NCBI GenBank assembly: GCA_003427395.1
Contig: BFEA01000095.1
Span: 3,146,114 to 3,167,068 of the forward strand
From: Chara braunii
Taxonomy: Eukaryota > Streptophyta > Charophyceae > Charales > Characeae
Direction of reading: 5' to 3'
Length of the DNA stretch: 20,955 nt
The translations under genes were made by a program, and so were the position numbers. This document shows positions 9,175 through 20,490 of this stretch, in pieces. The stretch's first letter is position 1. Every line of letters begins with the position of its first letter. The notes under the pieces were generated by a model. That model was not told where the DNA came from and did not search any database. It worked only from the letters and a program-made list of their open reading frames with translations.

Positions 9175-9469
9175 CCTAAACCACGTTGAGCTGCCACGGT
9201 CACCTTCTGTGAGCGACTTCATTCTCCAATCTCTCCCTGTACTCTCTCTCCCAATCTCTGCTGCCACCTCCTCGTACACGCTATCTCCTCACTTTGTCTG
9301 AAGTTCAACCTCGTCCAAATCACCTCTGCCAAACCTGGTTCGACCTAGAACCAGCACTATCATAATGGCTCTTCTCTCTCAGTGACCTTGTCAATCCCAC
9401 CTCCTCTCTTTCCAAATGAAATGACAAGCAGCGCTTTAGTCTGAAATTTCTGCCGTTTTATGAGTATTG

Positions 9470-10560
9470 CTGTCTGTTGGTCTGATTTGCTGAGAACTTC
9501 AGAGTCAGTGTGTTTTGCTGTTTTGCCTAACTTCAAGTCCAATGACTGACTCTATGACATTTTGATGCTTGCTCAGTGCACTGTGCAGTTGAGCTAACTC
9601 TGTTCTTCTGCTCTGTGTTCTGTGTCCTGAGATGGGTAGAACTGTAAGTACGAGGTAAAGCGACGAGGGCAGGACTGAGATTTGGCGCCAGACGGACTTA
9701 GAAAAAGAAAGTCCAGGATGGACAAGCTTAGGACGAAAGTAGAATACCCGATTAATATAGCATTTTCCAGAAACTCAGGTAGAATTAGAAAGGTCCGGTA
9801 GCTTCCAAACAGGCCATCATGCTCCCGGGCCTGAATGTAGGCAGATATGAGGTTAGGTGCAGGCCTTGGAAGTGAGTCGCATGCTAGAATGATGTTCACG
9901 CCAAAAGGGACGAACTTCCGGTAGGCCCTAGTGCACGGGTACATGCTGAGGGTAGAGGTACTGCAGCCCGATATTCATGAGCATATATCATTTGGCGGCA
10001 ATGAGCAGTCCAGGCATTCACCCAGTGGTCATGCTCCTGCTCCTGCTCCTGCTCCGGCAGAGCTCCTGCTTCTCTGGATTCAACTTCAAGGAGGAGGAAC
10101 TGAGAGTGACTCAGAGGTAGGAGACCTCCATGATCATGATGTCTATGTGGTAGTAGTAATAGGGGGAGGAAGAGAGTAGAGGTTGAGGGCTTAGGTTATG
10201 GGGATATAGGGAGAAGAATTTCAAGCTAGGCTATGTAGGTAGGTTGGAGGAAGAGAGTAGAGAGGTTGAGGGGGAGGAAGGAGGAGGGAATGGACGACTT
10301 GTGACAAGAGAGACTTCCCGTTGGCTATAATGGTGATCTTCATCTCCAGTTCCTTGGCTGGTGCTGCTGCATCTGGAAGACTCCTGTTGGGGAACCGGTG
10401 GGACATGAACTCCATGTGGGAGTGTGGGTACAGTGGAATTCGATGGGAGAGAGATGTTGGTAGTTGTGCTTCGTCTGTTGCATATCTGTGCTACTAGAGG
10501 TGGATGAGCTGCCATAGCTAGATCTATAACCCTGAGGAGGAGCGGGAGTGAACTCAGTGA
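9470..10560 (-). repeat. Repeat copy A with decayed exon (minus strand)
   Basis: First of three diverged direct copies. Read on the minus strand it holds in order: an SSYGSSS then MQQTK peptide region (about 10440-10530), PNRSLPDA then ELEMK (about 10330-10395), the position of a splice donor that reads GGAAGTC instead of GTGAGTC (10312-10318), and a PFGVNII block (about 9890-9910). A hexanucleotide run of CTCCTG lies at about 10030-10055. The conserved peptides among copies suggest a former exon. The family is not recognised. Confidence 0.55.
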
Positions 10561-10779
10561 AGCCTAAGGGCCAACTCAAAGAGTGACACTCTTTGAGTGG
10601 TGGTACTAACAAATTAAAGGGGGTCACTTGAAATTTTTCATTCTTGTTCATGCATTCGTTTGCTATCGCAAGGCTGGAGGCTATGGTAGGCATCGGTAGC
10701 CGAGAGGATGAGGAGATGACATGGGTTCAGTCTTGCGTATCCAATGACCCGCACAGAATCAGTCTGAGATCTATGCAGT

Positions 10780-12060
<1,281 letters not shown>

Positions 12061-13000
12061 CTTGTAATTCATTGACATTTTGAAGAGGAGGAGGTAGGGA
12101 GAAGAAGATGGGAGGCAGGAGAAGTGCACTGAGCGGAAAGACGTTGGTTTCAACTTGTGTAATTCTTCTTCATCCGTCCTCGTCGTTCTATAATTCCTCT
12201 TTTTATCTTTCTTCACTTCTTTTGTTGACAAGTGGCGCATTTTTTCAGAGCCGAGTTTTGCATTATGGATGGAGTAGGATGATAACACAGCCCATTTTTT
12301 GGGTGGATGTAAGCAGATCTAGGGCTAGATTCATTTTGAAATTAGGGCTGTACGGGCTTTGGACAGCACAGCAAAATTACATGACTGCGACGCCATCTTT
12401 GCGGGAAAACAAATTTGGCGAATGTCTGCTGCCTTGGGGCTCGCTAATAGTATTGGGCAATCAACGCAGATATTGGTGCTCGGCAAGAGGTTCGGCGGGC
12501 CCCCAGTCCAAACCTCAAGCTGATGGAATCTTCCTCCACGGCTCAATCTCCACCAGAGCAAGCTTCAGGAAACTCAATCAGAAGAAAAATGCAGTAAAAA
12601 AAAAAAATAATAATAATAATAATAGTAACAGTAGTAATAGTCATTATAACTTGTGACCTGTTTGATTTTGTTCTGTTTTGATATTTGGAGACCATGCAAT
12701 AATAATATGTTCAATGTCACTTGTCAGCTGTGGTGAAGATAGTGCATCCTATTTGAATTCTGAAAAGAAAAAGGATCATGCATCTTGGCAGACGATAATA
12801 AACTGACACAGACTCTGTTTAAATCCAGTCGCGACAGTCCTGCACCTTCACCGTGAATGTATACAATGCATCATTTCGGTCAAATACAGTCAGTTGTGAT
12901 GACCCATCCAAACATGGACTGAAACGCACGGCTGATTTCTGAGTTTTGCTCATAGACTGAATGCCTTGCTGAGTTTCCCGCTTGCTACTAAGTCTGTGTG
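12061..13000. other. Gene-free stretch with A-run and (AAT)n
   Basis: A 182-codon open frame at 12108-12656 ends in poly-Asn from an A-run plus AAT triplets (about 12595-12640) and matches no known domain. Nothing else recognised. Confidence 0.5.
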
Positions 13001-13014
13001 TACACGCTTGCTGG

Positions 13015-13105
13015 ACTGCATGTCTGTCTGAGTGCTGGTTGGATTGAGTGTGTGTGTGGTCGTGCCTGTCTGAGTGCTAATTGGCTGGAGTGTGTGTGGC
13101 CCGTA
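13015..13105. repeat. Two imperfect tandem units of about 48 bp
   Basis: Both units contain TGTCTGAGTGCT, then TTGG, then GAGTGTGTGTG. Degenerate local duplication. Confidence 0.7.
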
Positions 13106-13304
13106 AGGGCACTTGCTCGTTCGTTGGGCCCTCAGGGCCGGTACTTACCTGTGGCCATGACATTGAGGGATTGCAGCGGGAAAAACACTCAAGTAGCAGG
13201 TAGGCCGGTACCGCACCTTGAAGAGGTAGATGTGCGGGTACTGGAGTTCAAGCAGAAGAAGACAAAAGTGGCATTTTGAGAGTCCCGGTAGTTGTAGGCT
13301 AGGT

Positions 13305-13415
13305 CTACCGTCTTCACCCGAATAGAACGCCCGGTCATAATAGCTGTATTATGGGCAACTTCCAGTCCAGATGCAGCGATAATTACCGGGCGTTCTATTC
13401 GGGTGAAGACGGTAG
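13305..13415. mobile_element. 111-bp near-palindromic MITE-like element, best preserved copy
   Basis: The outer 31 bp on each side are perfect inverted repeats, beginning CTACCGTCTTCACCCGAATA. The inner part continues with scattered mismatches. Same length as the copy at 8638-8748. No target duplication could be fixed. Confidence 0.85.
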
Positions 13416-13429
13416 GCGGGTACCAGCCC

Positions 13430-14030
13430 AACCAGTCTGAGTCTAGGGCCTGTACGGGCAATATCAGAGTTTGCAATGATGTTTCCCTCCGAAAGGGAGG
13501 AGGTACCGGTTGCTGGGGGGGCCGAGGGGCCTTGAAGTCACCGCCCAAGAGGTGAGCGGGCCGCTATATCTCCGGGCCAGGCGAAAAGCCCGGCCTCTTT
13601 TTCGGTGTGCAAGTTTGGCATTGGAGCGCTGGCTGGAGCAGCCCTATTCTGGAGCAGCGCTGCTGGGGGAAGGAGAAGGACATGGAGGAGGAAGAAGGAC
13701 AGGAAGGGGGAGTAGCGCCAAGGGATGCTTACCTGGCTATGGTGGCAGCCATCTTCATCACCTTGGTGGGCGCTGCAGCAGGGAGTCCCCAACTGGGGAG
13801 AGCTACACCAGGAAGCTTCGAGGCAGAGTCGGGCATGGCGGCCTGAGTTGGAGCAGCCATTGCTGCTTTGCGTTGTCCTTTGCACAGCAGGGCAAGGCCC
13901 TAGTAGTCCGCCATAGCCTCGGCCTATGATGGTGAAGTAAGGAAGAGGCGGCCATGGCTATGGTGCACCTCAAGTGATGCCGGCAGTAGAAGAGGAACTC
14001 GGACATTGATTCTGGATCAGCCATTCAACA
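13430..14030 (-). repeat. Repeat copy C with exon-like segment and splice donor
   Basis: Third, GC-richer copy. On the minus strand it has an ATG near 14003 (MSEFLFYCRHH) aligned with that of copy B, VQRTTQSSNGC (about 13850-13890), then GDEDGCHHSQ (about 13735-13765), and a consensus donor AGCCAG|GTAAGC whose intron begins at 13732. The GGGAAACATCAT block follows at about 13477-13497. Donor position and flanking peptide match copy B. Confidence 0.5.
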
Positions 14031-14305
14031 TTGTATTATTATTTCTTGTATGAATAAGTGAGGGGAAGATAAGGAGGAGGAGAGTGTTGGGCGAAGAAGG
14101 AGAGCCTTGTCATTTGCCTATGCTGGTGTACATCATCTTCTTCTTCTTTCTTACTTATTCTTCTTCTAATCCTCTCTCTCCTCTCAAGTTCATTCATTTC
14201 TTTCTGCAATTGGACGGCATTGTACTATCTGATGGATGTGTATCTCGAAATTGGTCAGGATCATAACACAGTCGTGACCAGCCTGGCTGTGTTGCCCTCG
14301 GAGGA

Positions 14306-14318
14306 GGGGGGGGGGGGG
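14306..14318 (+). repeat. G-run
   Basis: Thirteen consecutive G after GAGGA. Little else is recognisable from 14031 to 14650. Confidence 0.85.
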
Positions 14319-14654
14319 AGACGTGGGTGTGTTGGTACTGCAGGAGTAGTTGGCCCTTTCTTTCAGCAGGTAGTCGTCTCTCGGACAGCCTGCCCCGTTG
14401 ACGCTGAAGCTGTGATCCTGCTGCTGAGTAATCACAACCTACCTGCAGATCAATAGGGCCAGGTTGGTTTATGGTTTCAAAGCACACACACATAGCAGCC
14501 ACGGGGCGTGGGGCTTGAAGTGTACTCCCTCAATTGCACTTCCTTAATCTGGCCAATGCATGATTTGTGACTGGACTCAGGCTATAAAGTCCTCGTGCAG
14601 GTATCCTATTAATCCAGAGCAAGGCACCTCTCTCAACTGCCAACTGCCTAGTAA

Positions 14655-14895
14655 ACGTATCTGGATCTGATGACCAGTCCAGATACATTCGAAATCATGT
14701 TGCTTCAGTCCCAATGAATGTGGATGAGAGCGCAGTCCAGATACACTTAGAATCCTCTCTAGTGGACTGAAACCCCAGGTCATTCGGGGACTCGCCCTGA
14801 CCTTACAGCACACTCTGGTATCAAGAGGGAGTCAAAGTGCAACCTCCCTCCACTGCAGAACATTCTACATGTATCTGGACATTTTGAGCCACAGG
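14655..14895. repeat. Four alternating copies of TCCAGATAC
   Basis: Copies sit at about 14657 (minus), 14683 (plus), 14733 (plus) and 14871 (minus). The plus copy at 14731-14764 and the minus copy at 14862-14895 match over about 33 bp with a few changes, which makes a larger inverted repeat. Possibly a decayed fold-back element. Confidence 0.55.
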
Positions 14896-15096
14896 CAAGT
14901 CTTGAGCATCTGCAGGTGGAAAAGGGACCCGGTCTGTCAATGACACATCGCATGCATTGGTCACACTGTTGATATGGACTTTTGGAAAAGCATTCCATTC
15001 CGCAATTCAAAAACTGAAATAACCTTGAGAGGTGGGAGCATTAGAACTAGGAAAGTGAAGGGTGTTGGGAGTCATACCAGCTTTTCACCCTGTGCA

Positions 15097-15180
15097 GAAA
15101 AACAGAGGCCTCGGTACCTAAAAAAAACTCATCCTTAGCTGCGACTGTGACAACACCGAGTGCTGAAGCCATGCTGTCCT
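15097..15180 (+). other. Weak candidate exon (plus strand)
   Basis: A pyrimidine-rich acceptor (CTTTTCACCCTGTGCAG) is followed by an open frame reading KTEASVPKKNSSLAATVTTP and ending near CCTG|GTGACA. The minus strand of the same region is also open, so orientation is not settled. Unrecognised. Confidence 0.15.
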
Positions 15181-15352
15181 GGTGACAGTGGTTGGAGTTC
15201 ATAACAGAAACCACAGCATGCAGCCAAGGCACCCATATATCAACTCAACAACACTTGTTTTCTCTTCTGGTGTGCCTTCTACAACACAAAATGACTCATA
15301 GTCATGACATCCACCAGTGTCTATAACAGCAGCCACCCCTTCTCAACTGTAA

Positions 15353-15366
15353 GGGGGGGGGGGGGN

Positions 15367-15451
<85 letters not shown>
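15353..15451. repeat. G13, one N, then (GA)n
   Basis: Thirteen G, an undetermined base at 15366 and about 42 GA units with one GAAA interruption. The N suggests that assembly had difficulty here. Confidence 0.95.
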
Positions 15452-15793
15452 GGAATGCCAAGAGAATTTCTCATCACATTCTTAGAATGTCCCCCTTGTG
15501 TCCTTATGTACAGCACTTCCAGTGGTAAAAAAAAAATCATGGCATTTCATCCAAGCCAACTACTTGCACGGGAATTGGTGCATACGAGTGTACGTTTTTG
15601 ACGATGCAAATGATCGTAAAGCAAGAGCGTTGCAATGATCTGAAGAGTACTTGAAGCCAAATAGGGCCATGATCTGGAAGAGTATCCAGAGTCCCACGCT
15701 CTGCAGCTGCAGCCTTGCAAGTTGCGTTGAAGCTCCTCAATTCCTGCATAGAAAAGGCTGTTTCTCTCCAAACGCGAAAAAACAAAGGGACCA

Positions 15794-15920
15794 ATGGGCC
15801 TAGCTCAGTTGTTACACCCACAAATTGTTGAAATACAGGCCGGATCCCAAGTTCGAATCCAGATGCAATCAGATAAACAGATGCAATCAGATAAACAGAA
15901 CAAAATAAATTTAAATAATA
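15794..15920 (+). mobile_element. tRNA-derived SINE-like copy 1
   Basis: An A-box-like TAGCTCAGTTGTT (15801-15813) is followed 38 bp later by a B-box-like GTTCGAATCC (15851-15860), the internal polymerase III promoter of tRNA-derived SINEs. The body is followed by two perfect 18-bp tandem units beginning AGATGCAATC (15861-15878, 15879-15896) and an A/T-rich tail. It does not fold into an evident full cloverleaf, so a functional tRNA is unlikely. Confidence 0.65.
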
Positions 15921-16222
15921 TAAAAACTGAATTCCTGGGGCTGGTGAGCTCAATGATGACATCTCAAGGCCGTCGCCCTTTCATTCCTTTTTTTTTTAAA
16001 GGCACTGGTAGAGGTACTAACAAAAAGAAAGGAGAATTATAATAGTGGTTCTCATTGAGCTTGAGCAGTATCTGCACAAAGGACAAAACCTGACAGCTCT
16101 CAACAACTGACAAAAAAATTCCTGGAGGCTTCAGACTGTGGCCTCGCCTGGATCTCACTCTCACTCTCTATATCCATTTGATGATTTGACTCCATTATTT
16201 GACAAAACAATTCTGTGCAGAG

Positions 16223-16363
16223 AATACAGTTACTGTTACTGTTACTGTCACAGTGACTATTACTCACAGGAATCATACTTATATCCAGATTCCAGAGGTG
16301 GTACTAGATGTGCTCTTGCTTGAAAGCAGCGGACCGTCTTCCTGTAATTTCTCACGGCTCCCC
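16223..16363 (+). other. Weak candidate exon with VT repeats
   Basis: After an acceptor-like TTCTGTGCAG the plus frame reads ENTVTVTVTVTVTITHRNH and LLLESSGPSSCNFSRLP, up to CCCCT|GTAAGA, a good donor. The VT stretch comes from GTTACT repeats, so coding status is uncertain. Unrecognised. Confidence 0.2.
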
Positions 16364-16460
16364 TGTAAGAAGATGAGAGTCTCGGCATGGTGTTGTCAAT
16401 TTCAGACACTTCAACTGAATTCCAACATCTCGCCCACATTCACAATTTAAATTGATCCCT

Positions 16461-16502
16461 GCATAACCAGAACGTCACTGTGACAGTGACTGCCGGTTAT
16501 GC
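16461..16502. repeat. Nested palindrome, 42 bp
   Basis: GCATAACC (16461-16468) pairs with GGTTATGC (16495-16502). Inside, GTCACTG (16474-16480) pairs with CAGTGAC (16484-16490) around almost the same centre. Confidence 0.75.
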
Positions 16503-16620
16503 ACAGAATTGCAGAACTGGACATGATCCCAGTGTCGATGCTGGTGCCAACATCTTTATCACACAAGTGGGGGCAGATTCACACAGCTCTCCAGCTGGCA
16601 GCTCAGCAAGCCTCGCAGGA
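16471..16620 (+). other. Weak candidate exon (plus strand)
   Basis: After CATAACCAG the frame reads NVTVTVTAGYAQNCRTGHDP, then VDAGANIFITQVGADSHSSP, then AGSSASLAG and TGA. Its composition resembles secreted-protein sequence, but no family is recognised and it overlaps the nested palindrome. Confidence 0.2.
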
Positions 16621-17343
16621 TGATGCCATCTCCTCGTCAAGTTTGGATTGCTGAGACAAGAGAGGAATGCCATGTGCTTCCCATCGCCTTGTGCTGGAAG
16701 GTTGGGTGCGTTACCCGCCAGACAAAATCATGTCTACTCCCAGAATATGCACAACATATTAGGTACACTGTTCAATTTATTCTCATAATAGACAAAATTA
16801 ATGCAGTTTTATGCACCTCTTTCCATGTCCCCCCTCTGCCCTCTCCGGGGCAGGGGGGTTGGGGGGGGTGTGGACAACTCGACCTTCATAGAAGCTAAAA
16901 ATCATTTCAAAAGGCACAGCTGGAATGATACCAACTGCTGATGCTCAGGAACAAATTAAAGTGCAACATTTCTTTTAATAAGTCCCTTCTGAGTTCCAAT
17001 TTCTAAACACCTGGTCTCTTTATATTTATACTGAACTGCCTCAGACTGATTCTTTGTGCAAGCCCTATTAACCAGACCCTGCGAGCAGACGGGCCGACGC
17101 AAGGTTGCACCTTTGTCGATCAGAGACTTCAAACATCTGTATGGGAGGCTGGCCATGCGTTCAGCAAATCATTCCCTCACCAGACATGTCGAGTCATGTT
17201 CAACTCAGAGAACAGAAAAGCACCTGAGGCTGAGGAGGGTCTCCCTGAAGCAGGACTGGGTGACCGTTTTGCCTGTCAACCACCTTGTATGAGGAAACCT
17301 TACCCCACTGTGTAATATGTGGCCCATCATTGATCTGCTTTCT
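16621..17343. other. Gene-free stretch 3' of the WD40-kinase gene
   Basis: No U-box or other domain continues the upstream kinase in any minus frame here. A G-rich segment lies at about 16849-16869. No poly(T), which would mark a retrocopy tail on the minus strand, is seen. Confidence 0.5.
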
Positions 17344-17953
17344 CTATCCACCTTCAGCTGCTGTGGCAAGCTCCACTTTTCCCGCAATTCTGTTCAATGT
17401 AGATACAATGCCAATGTCAATTGTCATCATGTCTGGACGATTCCGCTTGTCCAGGCTCGTACAGCGCAGCCCCAAGCCTGCCACCTCCCGAGCCAGAGCG
17501 ACATCCCAACAGCCTGCATTGGGATCAAGAGCATTTTCAAGCACTGCACCATCTTCCATGGCATCTTCGATGATTCCGAGTGCATTCCAGAAATTCCCAG
17601 TGAGAACCTCCAAAAGTGTGACACCCAGCGCATAGATGTCCGTCTTCTCACTGCAAACCCCAGACCGCAGATATTCGGGTGCCATGTATGGAGAATTGCT
17701 TCCAAGGAAAGCACGAAAAGAATCTTCTGAGGCCTGCCCTCGGTAAGGCTGTTGGGACACAAGGAGAGCCCGGTCAACCCCACAGAGCTTCGCCACAAAA
17801 TTGTGATCGAGAAGTACGTTTGCTGGTTTGATGGCACCGTGGATGATGGGACTGCCATTGTCCAGCTGGTTAGAGTGGAGGAAGGATACAGCTCGAGCGA
17901 TTTCTGCCATTACACGGAGGCGAGAAATCCTCTCCTGTGATTGTCCCCACCTG

Positions 17954-17956
17954 AAA
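17954..17956 (-). other. Frame break 2 (kinase lobe junction)
   Basis: Homology passes from GSLKQWI to FRWGQSQERIS. One missing base in the minus-strand TTT run restores the frame. Confidence 0.7.
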
Positions 17957-18710
17957 TCCACTGCTTCAGACTTCCGGTCGCCATGTCCTCGTACACCAAA
18001 CAATTCTCTTCATAACAAACTCCCAACAGCCTCAACAAATTGGGATGCTGCAGGATGCTCAACCTGTCCACCACTTTGTCCTTGAGCTCTGCGTTAGCAA
18101 TCCTCTGCATGTTTGTATCCCTCACCTTCTTCACCATAATAGGCGTACCATCGTGGAGTTTTCCAGAGTAAACGGAATCATAGTGATGTACATCACCACT
18201 TTCCACATTCATGTTGAAGTCGTTTGTAGCTTCCTTGAGCTCCGTCAGAGAATACACTCGTGTTGTGCGTGCAGCAACTTCATTTTCCAGTCGCTGTTGC
18301 ATTTGATTGATTCTTTCGCTGAAATCTTTAATTAGGGCCATTCTCTTTAGCTCCAACTCCTGAAGCTTTATAGTGGACTCTTCAAGCCTTTCCTCCAGTG
18401 CTGCCTTCTGTACTTTGAGGTTTCGCACCTCACCGTGCAGACGTTGGATTTCCTCTGCAAGTTCTGCCCTCTCGGACTCCAGCTCTCCATTCCTCCTTTC
18501 TGCAATTGCAAGACTCTCTCCCATTGCCATGCTCTTGCACTTGAGAACTTTTACCTCATCCTCTAAATGCTTCGTCCGGCTTGCTTGCATCGTCTTTTTC
18601 TCCCGATGATCTGCTCTCACTTTGTCAAGTTCGTTCTTATGTTTGAGTCTCAGCTCCCCCATCTCTTCCTCTTTTTTCCTGGTTAGCTCAAGTTTGATAC
18701 GATCCACCTC

Positions 18711-18715
18711 CTTTC
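18711..18715 (-). other. Frame break 1 (coiled coil)
   Basis: Homology passes from KKKVEELE to KEVDRIKLELTRK. One missing base in the minus-strand AAA run restores the frame. Confidence 0.7.
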
Positions 18716-18931
18716 CAACTCTTCAACCTTCTTCTTCTCCTTCAGTTCTTGTGTCCGAACGTGTTTTTTTTCTCTTGTGTTAATCTCAAGAACCTGAAAC
18801 TGCCCTTGAGCTCCAAGCACGAGCCTGTTAGAGTTTCTGCAGGGAGCCATGCTATGCAGACGTTCGACTCCAAACGGAAACGATGACACCAGCTCGTAGT
18901 TTGACTGTCTCCAAACTCTAATTTCTCCATC

Positions 18932-18934
18932 TCA
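18932..18934 (-). other. In-frame TGA in the last WD40 blade
   Basis: Reads PYIFSAS, stop, DGEIRVW. Most WD40 blades have Gly or Glu at this position (SGSEDG type), and GGA or GAA lies one or two changes from TGA. WD homology goes on in the same frame. Confidence 0.85.
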
Positions 18935-19765
18935 TGACGCACTGAAGATGTAGGGCAAGTGTGCATGGAAAAAGGCAGACATGACCAAGGTCTTGTGTCC
19001 TTCCGGTTTGGATATGCAAACTCCTCTTTTGTAGTCCCAGACCCTTACTTTCTTATCACGATGGCCCGTGATCAGAAGCGACTTCTCTTGACCACTACTA
19101 AACTCCATGCTATTGATGTGGCCCATTCCTTCTGGATCTCCAAGTGTTTGGGAAGGGGAGAGATTATTTTCCATACCCCAAATTTTGATTGTGCAATCAT
19201 CTGAGCCACTTGCAAATATATGTGACTCCGTTGGATGAAAAACCAAAGTCGGGACAGTACATATAGTTCCAGAATGACCTTCAAATGTAGCTTTCTTTTG
19301 CCAATTCCTGGTCCAGTCCCACAAAAAAATGTCTTCTGAGAAACTGGTAAGTACATATGGTAAGCTATGATGGACCACTAGTCCACATGCACCACCATGA
19401 TTAGGAGACTTCAGCTCAATGATGTGCCGCAAGCCTGAAGCTTGGATTTCGTACACATCAAAGGATTTGATTCGTCTCACCACAATCCAGTCTTTCTGTG
19501 CAATGAATTTTGCGTGTTGACCTTGGCCCCCACCAGGGGTTACCCAAGCTGCAACCCGTGTGCCATCCTCGTAATTCCACACTTGAACTGACTTGCTTGG
19601 GTGGCAGTAGGGTACGATCAGAACCCACGGCTTACGAGGATGCAAATCGATGAACACAATGTGCTTACAACCGTCGTCCAAAATTTGAGACCCTGCCTTC
19701 TGAAATTCCGTGACAAGTGAGACTTCGCTCTCTGGTTTTGGATCGTCCATGTTTGCCTTCTGCAT

Positions 19766-20340
19766 TAGTTTAACGAGCCATCTGGTTCATCAGTTAGCTA
19801 TTCAAAATGATTTTTTGTAGCTTGCCCAGCCCACGGATGATGTAAGTCGTGTACTATGGCATAATTGCAAAAAAGATCATGCACTTGAATGATGATTCGG
19901 TCACTGCACCATAATTGTGCAATCTGGCCGTCTGCCCAAGGTTTCCAACAGAGTTGCCCCGAGATTTGACTTGTGCTCTCTAATTTTGGAAAGCACAGGA
20001 GCAAGACACGTCGATTGTTTTGTCAGAAACACATTACACGTACAAAAGAACCCTCAGAAGTTCTCTGGAAGGAAAGCACAAAGGGAAAAAAAAAAGAAAA
20101 AAAAAAGAGAGCAAGGTCTAGAAGCAATGTTGAACGGAGACACTGATGGAAACCAATATATGTGTTGCAACAGTACTAAATCTTTGAAATTTACATCAAG
20201 GTTGGACCAGGTTCTTTTGCGCTCTTTTGCCTCCCTTTCTGAAGAAGTGTGTTTCAAGTAGTTGATATGGGGCATAGCCCTAGGAAACAGAGGTGCGCCA
20301 AGGTTCCCCCAGGCTGCACGATAATCGAAAGCACAACCCA
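19766..20340. other. 5' flank of the WD40-kinase gene
   Basis: No clear TATA box or gene. Contains an A-rich run with two groups of about 10 A (20086-20106). A 68-codon minus-strand frame (19798-20004) has no recognisable domain. Confidence 0.4.
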
Positions 20341-20490
20341 TGGGGCCTAGCTCAGCTGGTACTTTCATGAACCTTCATTTTTTCTGTTTTCACCCACCCA
20401 GGAACTGTTGAAATATTACACCCCTGAGATCGAATCCATGGAGCTGGATGTATGAAATAAAGTCGTGAAAAAAACAAAATTGACAGGAAA
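20341..20490 (+). mobile_element. tRNA-derived SINE-like copy 2
   Basis: A-box-like TAGCTCAGCTGG (20348-20359) and B-box-like GATCGAATCC (20428-20437), with an A-rich tail near 20469-20479. It shares GGGCCTAGCTCAG and a CACCCAC then TGTTGAAATA block with copy 1. The gap between the boxes is about 30 bp longer than in copy 1 and holds a T-rich insert. Confidence 0.62.

Larger units (their letters stand above)
17344..19765 (-). pseudogene. Coatomer beta'-like WD40 / coiled coil / PUB-RLK-type pseudokinase, frame-broken
   Basis: One intronless run of homology spans three frames. From ATG 19765, residues 1-277 form WD40 blades like those of coatomer beta-prime (KPWVLIVPYCHP, VWNYEDGTRVAAW, LWDWTRNWQ, FEGHSGTIC, GSDDCTIKIWG, VRVWDYKRGVC). 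An in-frame TGA (18934-18932) interrupts the last blade, which continues as DGEIRVWRQSNYELVSSF. After about residue 320 a Glu/Lys-rich coiled coil starts. Near 18713 it changes frame, then runs to about 18260. The kinase domain follows (VYSLTELKEATNDF, LVYEDMATGSLKQW) and changes frame again near 17955. Its C-lobe holds MAPEYLRSGVCSEKTDIYAL and NALDPNAGCWDV, and ends at TAG 17346-17344. The ATP-binding Lys is kept (18131-18129). HRD reads HGA (Ala at 17835-17833) and DFG reads GVD (17781-17773); the glycine loop is also poor. A catalytically dead kinase is therefore inferred. The U-box often found with this kinase type is absent. This may be a true pseudogene or a gene with assembly errors. 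Confidence 0.85.

Noticed and set aside
12108-12656. 182-codon plus-strand ORF
   Set aside because: No recognisable domain, and it ends in poly-Asn from an A/AAT run. A chance ORF is more likely.
14815-14826. TGGTATCAAGAG, like the primer-binding site of plant retrotransposons
   Set aside because: Matches only the first eight bases of the usual initiator-Met site, and no LTR lies upstream.
14780-15010. Minus-strand 76-codon frame with 11 Cys in its first 52 residues
   Set aside because: Another frame of the same strand is equally open and no cysteine-rich family pattern is recognisable.
15801-15860. A functional tRNA gene
   Set aside because: The A and B boxes fit, but paired acceptor and anticodon stems are not evident. 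A SINE head explains it better, as it does for 20348-20437.
15537-15962. 141-codon minus-strand ORF
   Set aside because: Its first half lies in the SINE-like copy and its tandem repeat on the opposite strand; the remainder has no recognisable domain.
18932-18934. TGA read as selenocysteine or programmed readthrough
   Set aside because: No supporting structure was recognised, and two further frame breaks in the same gene make mutation or sequence error more likely.
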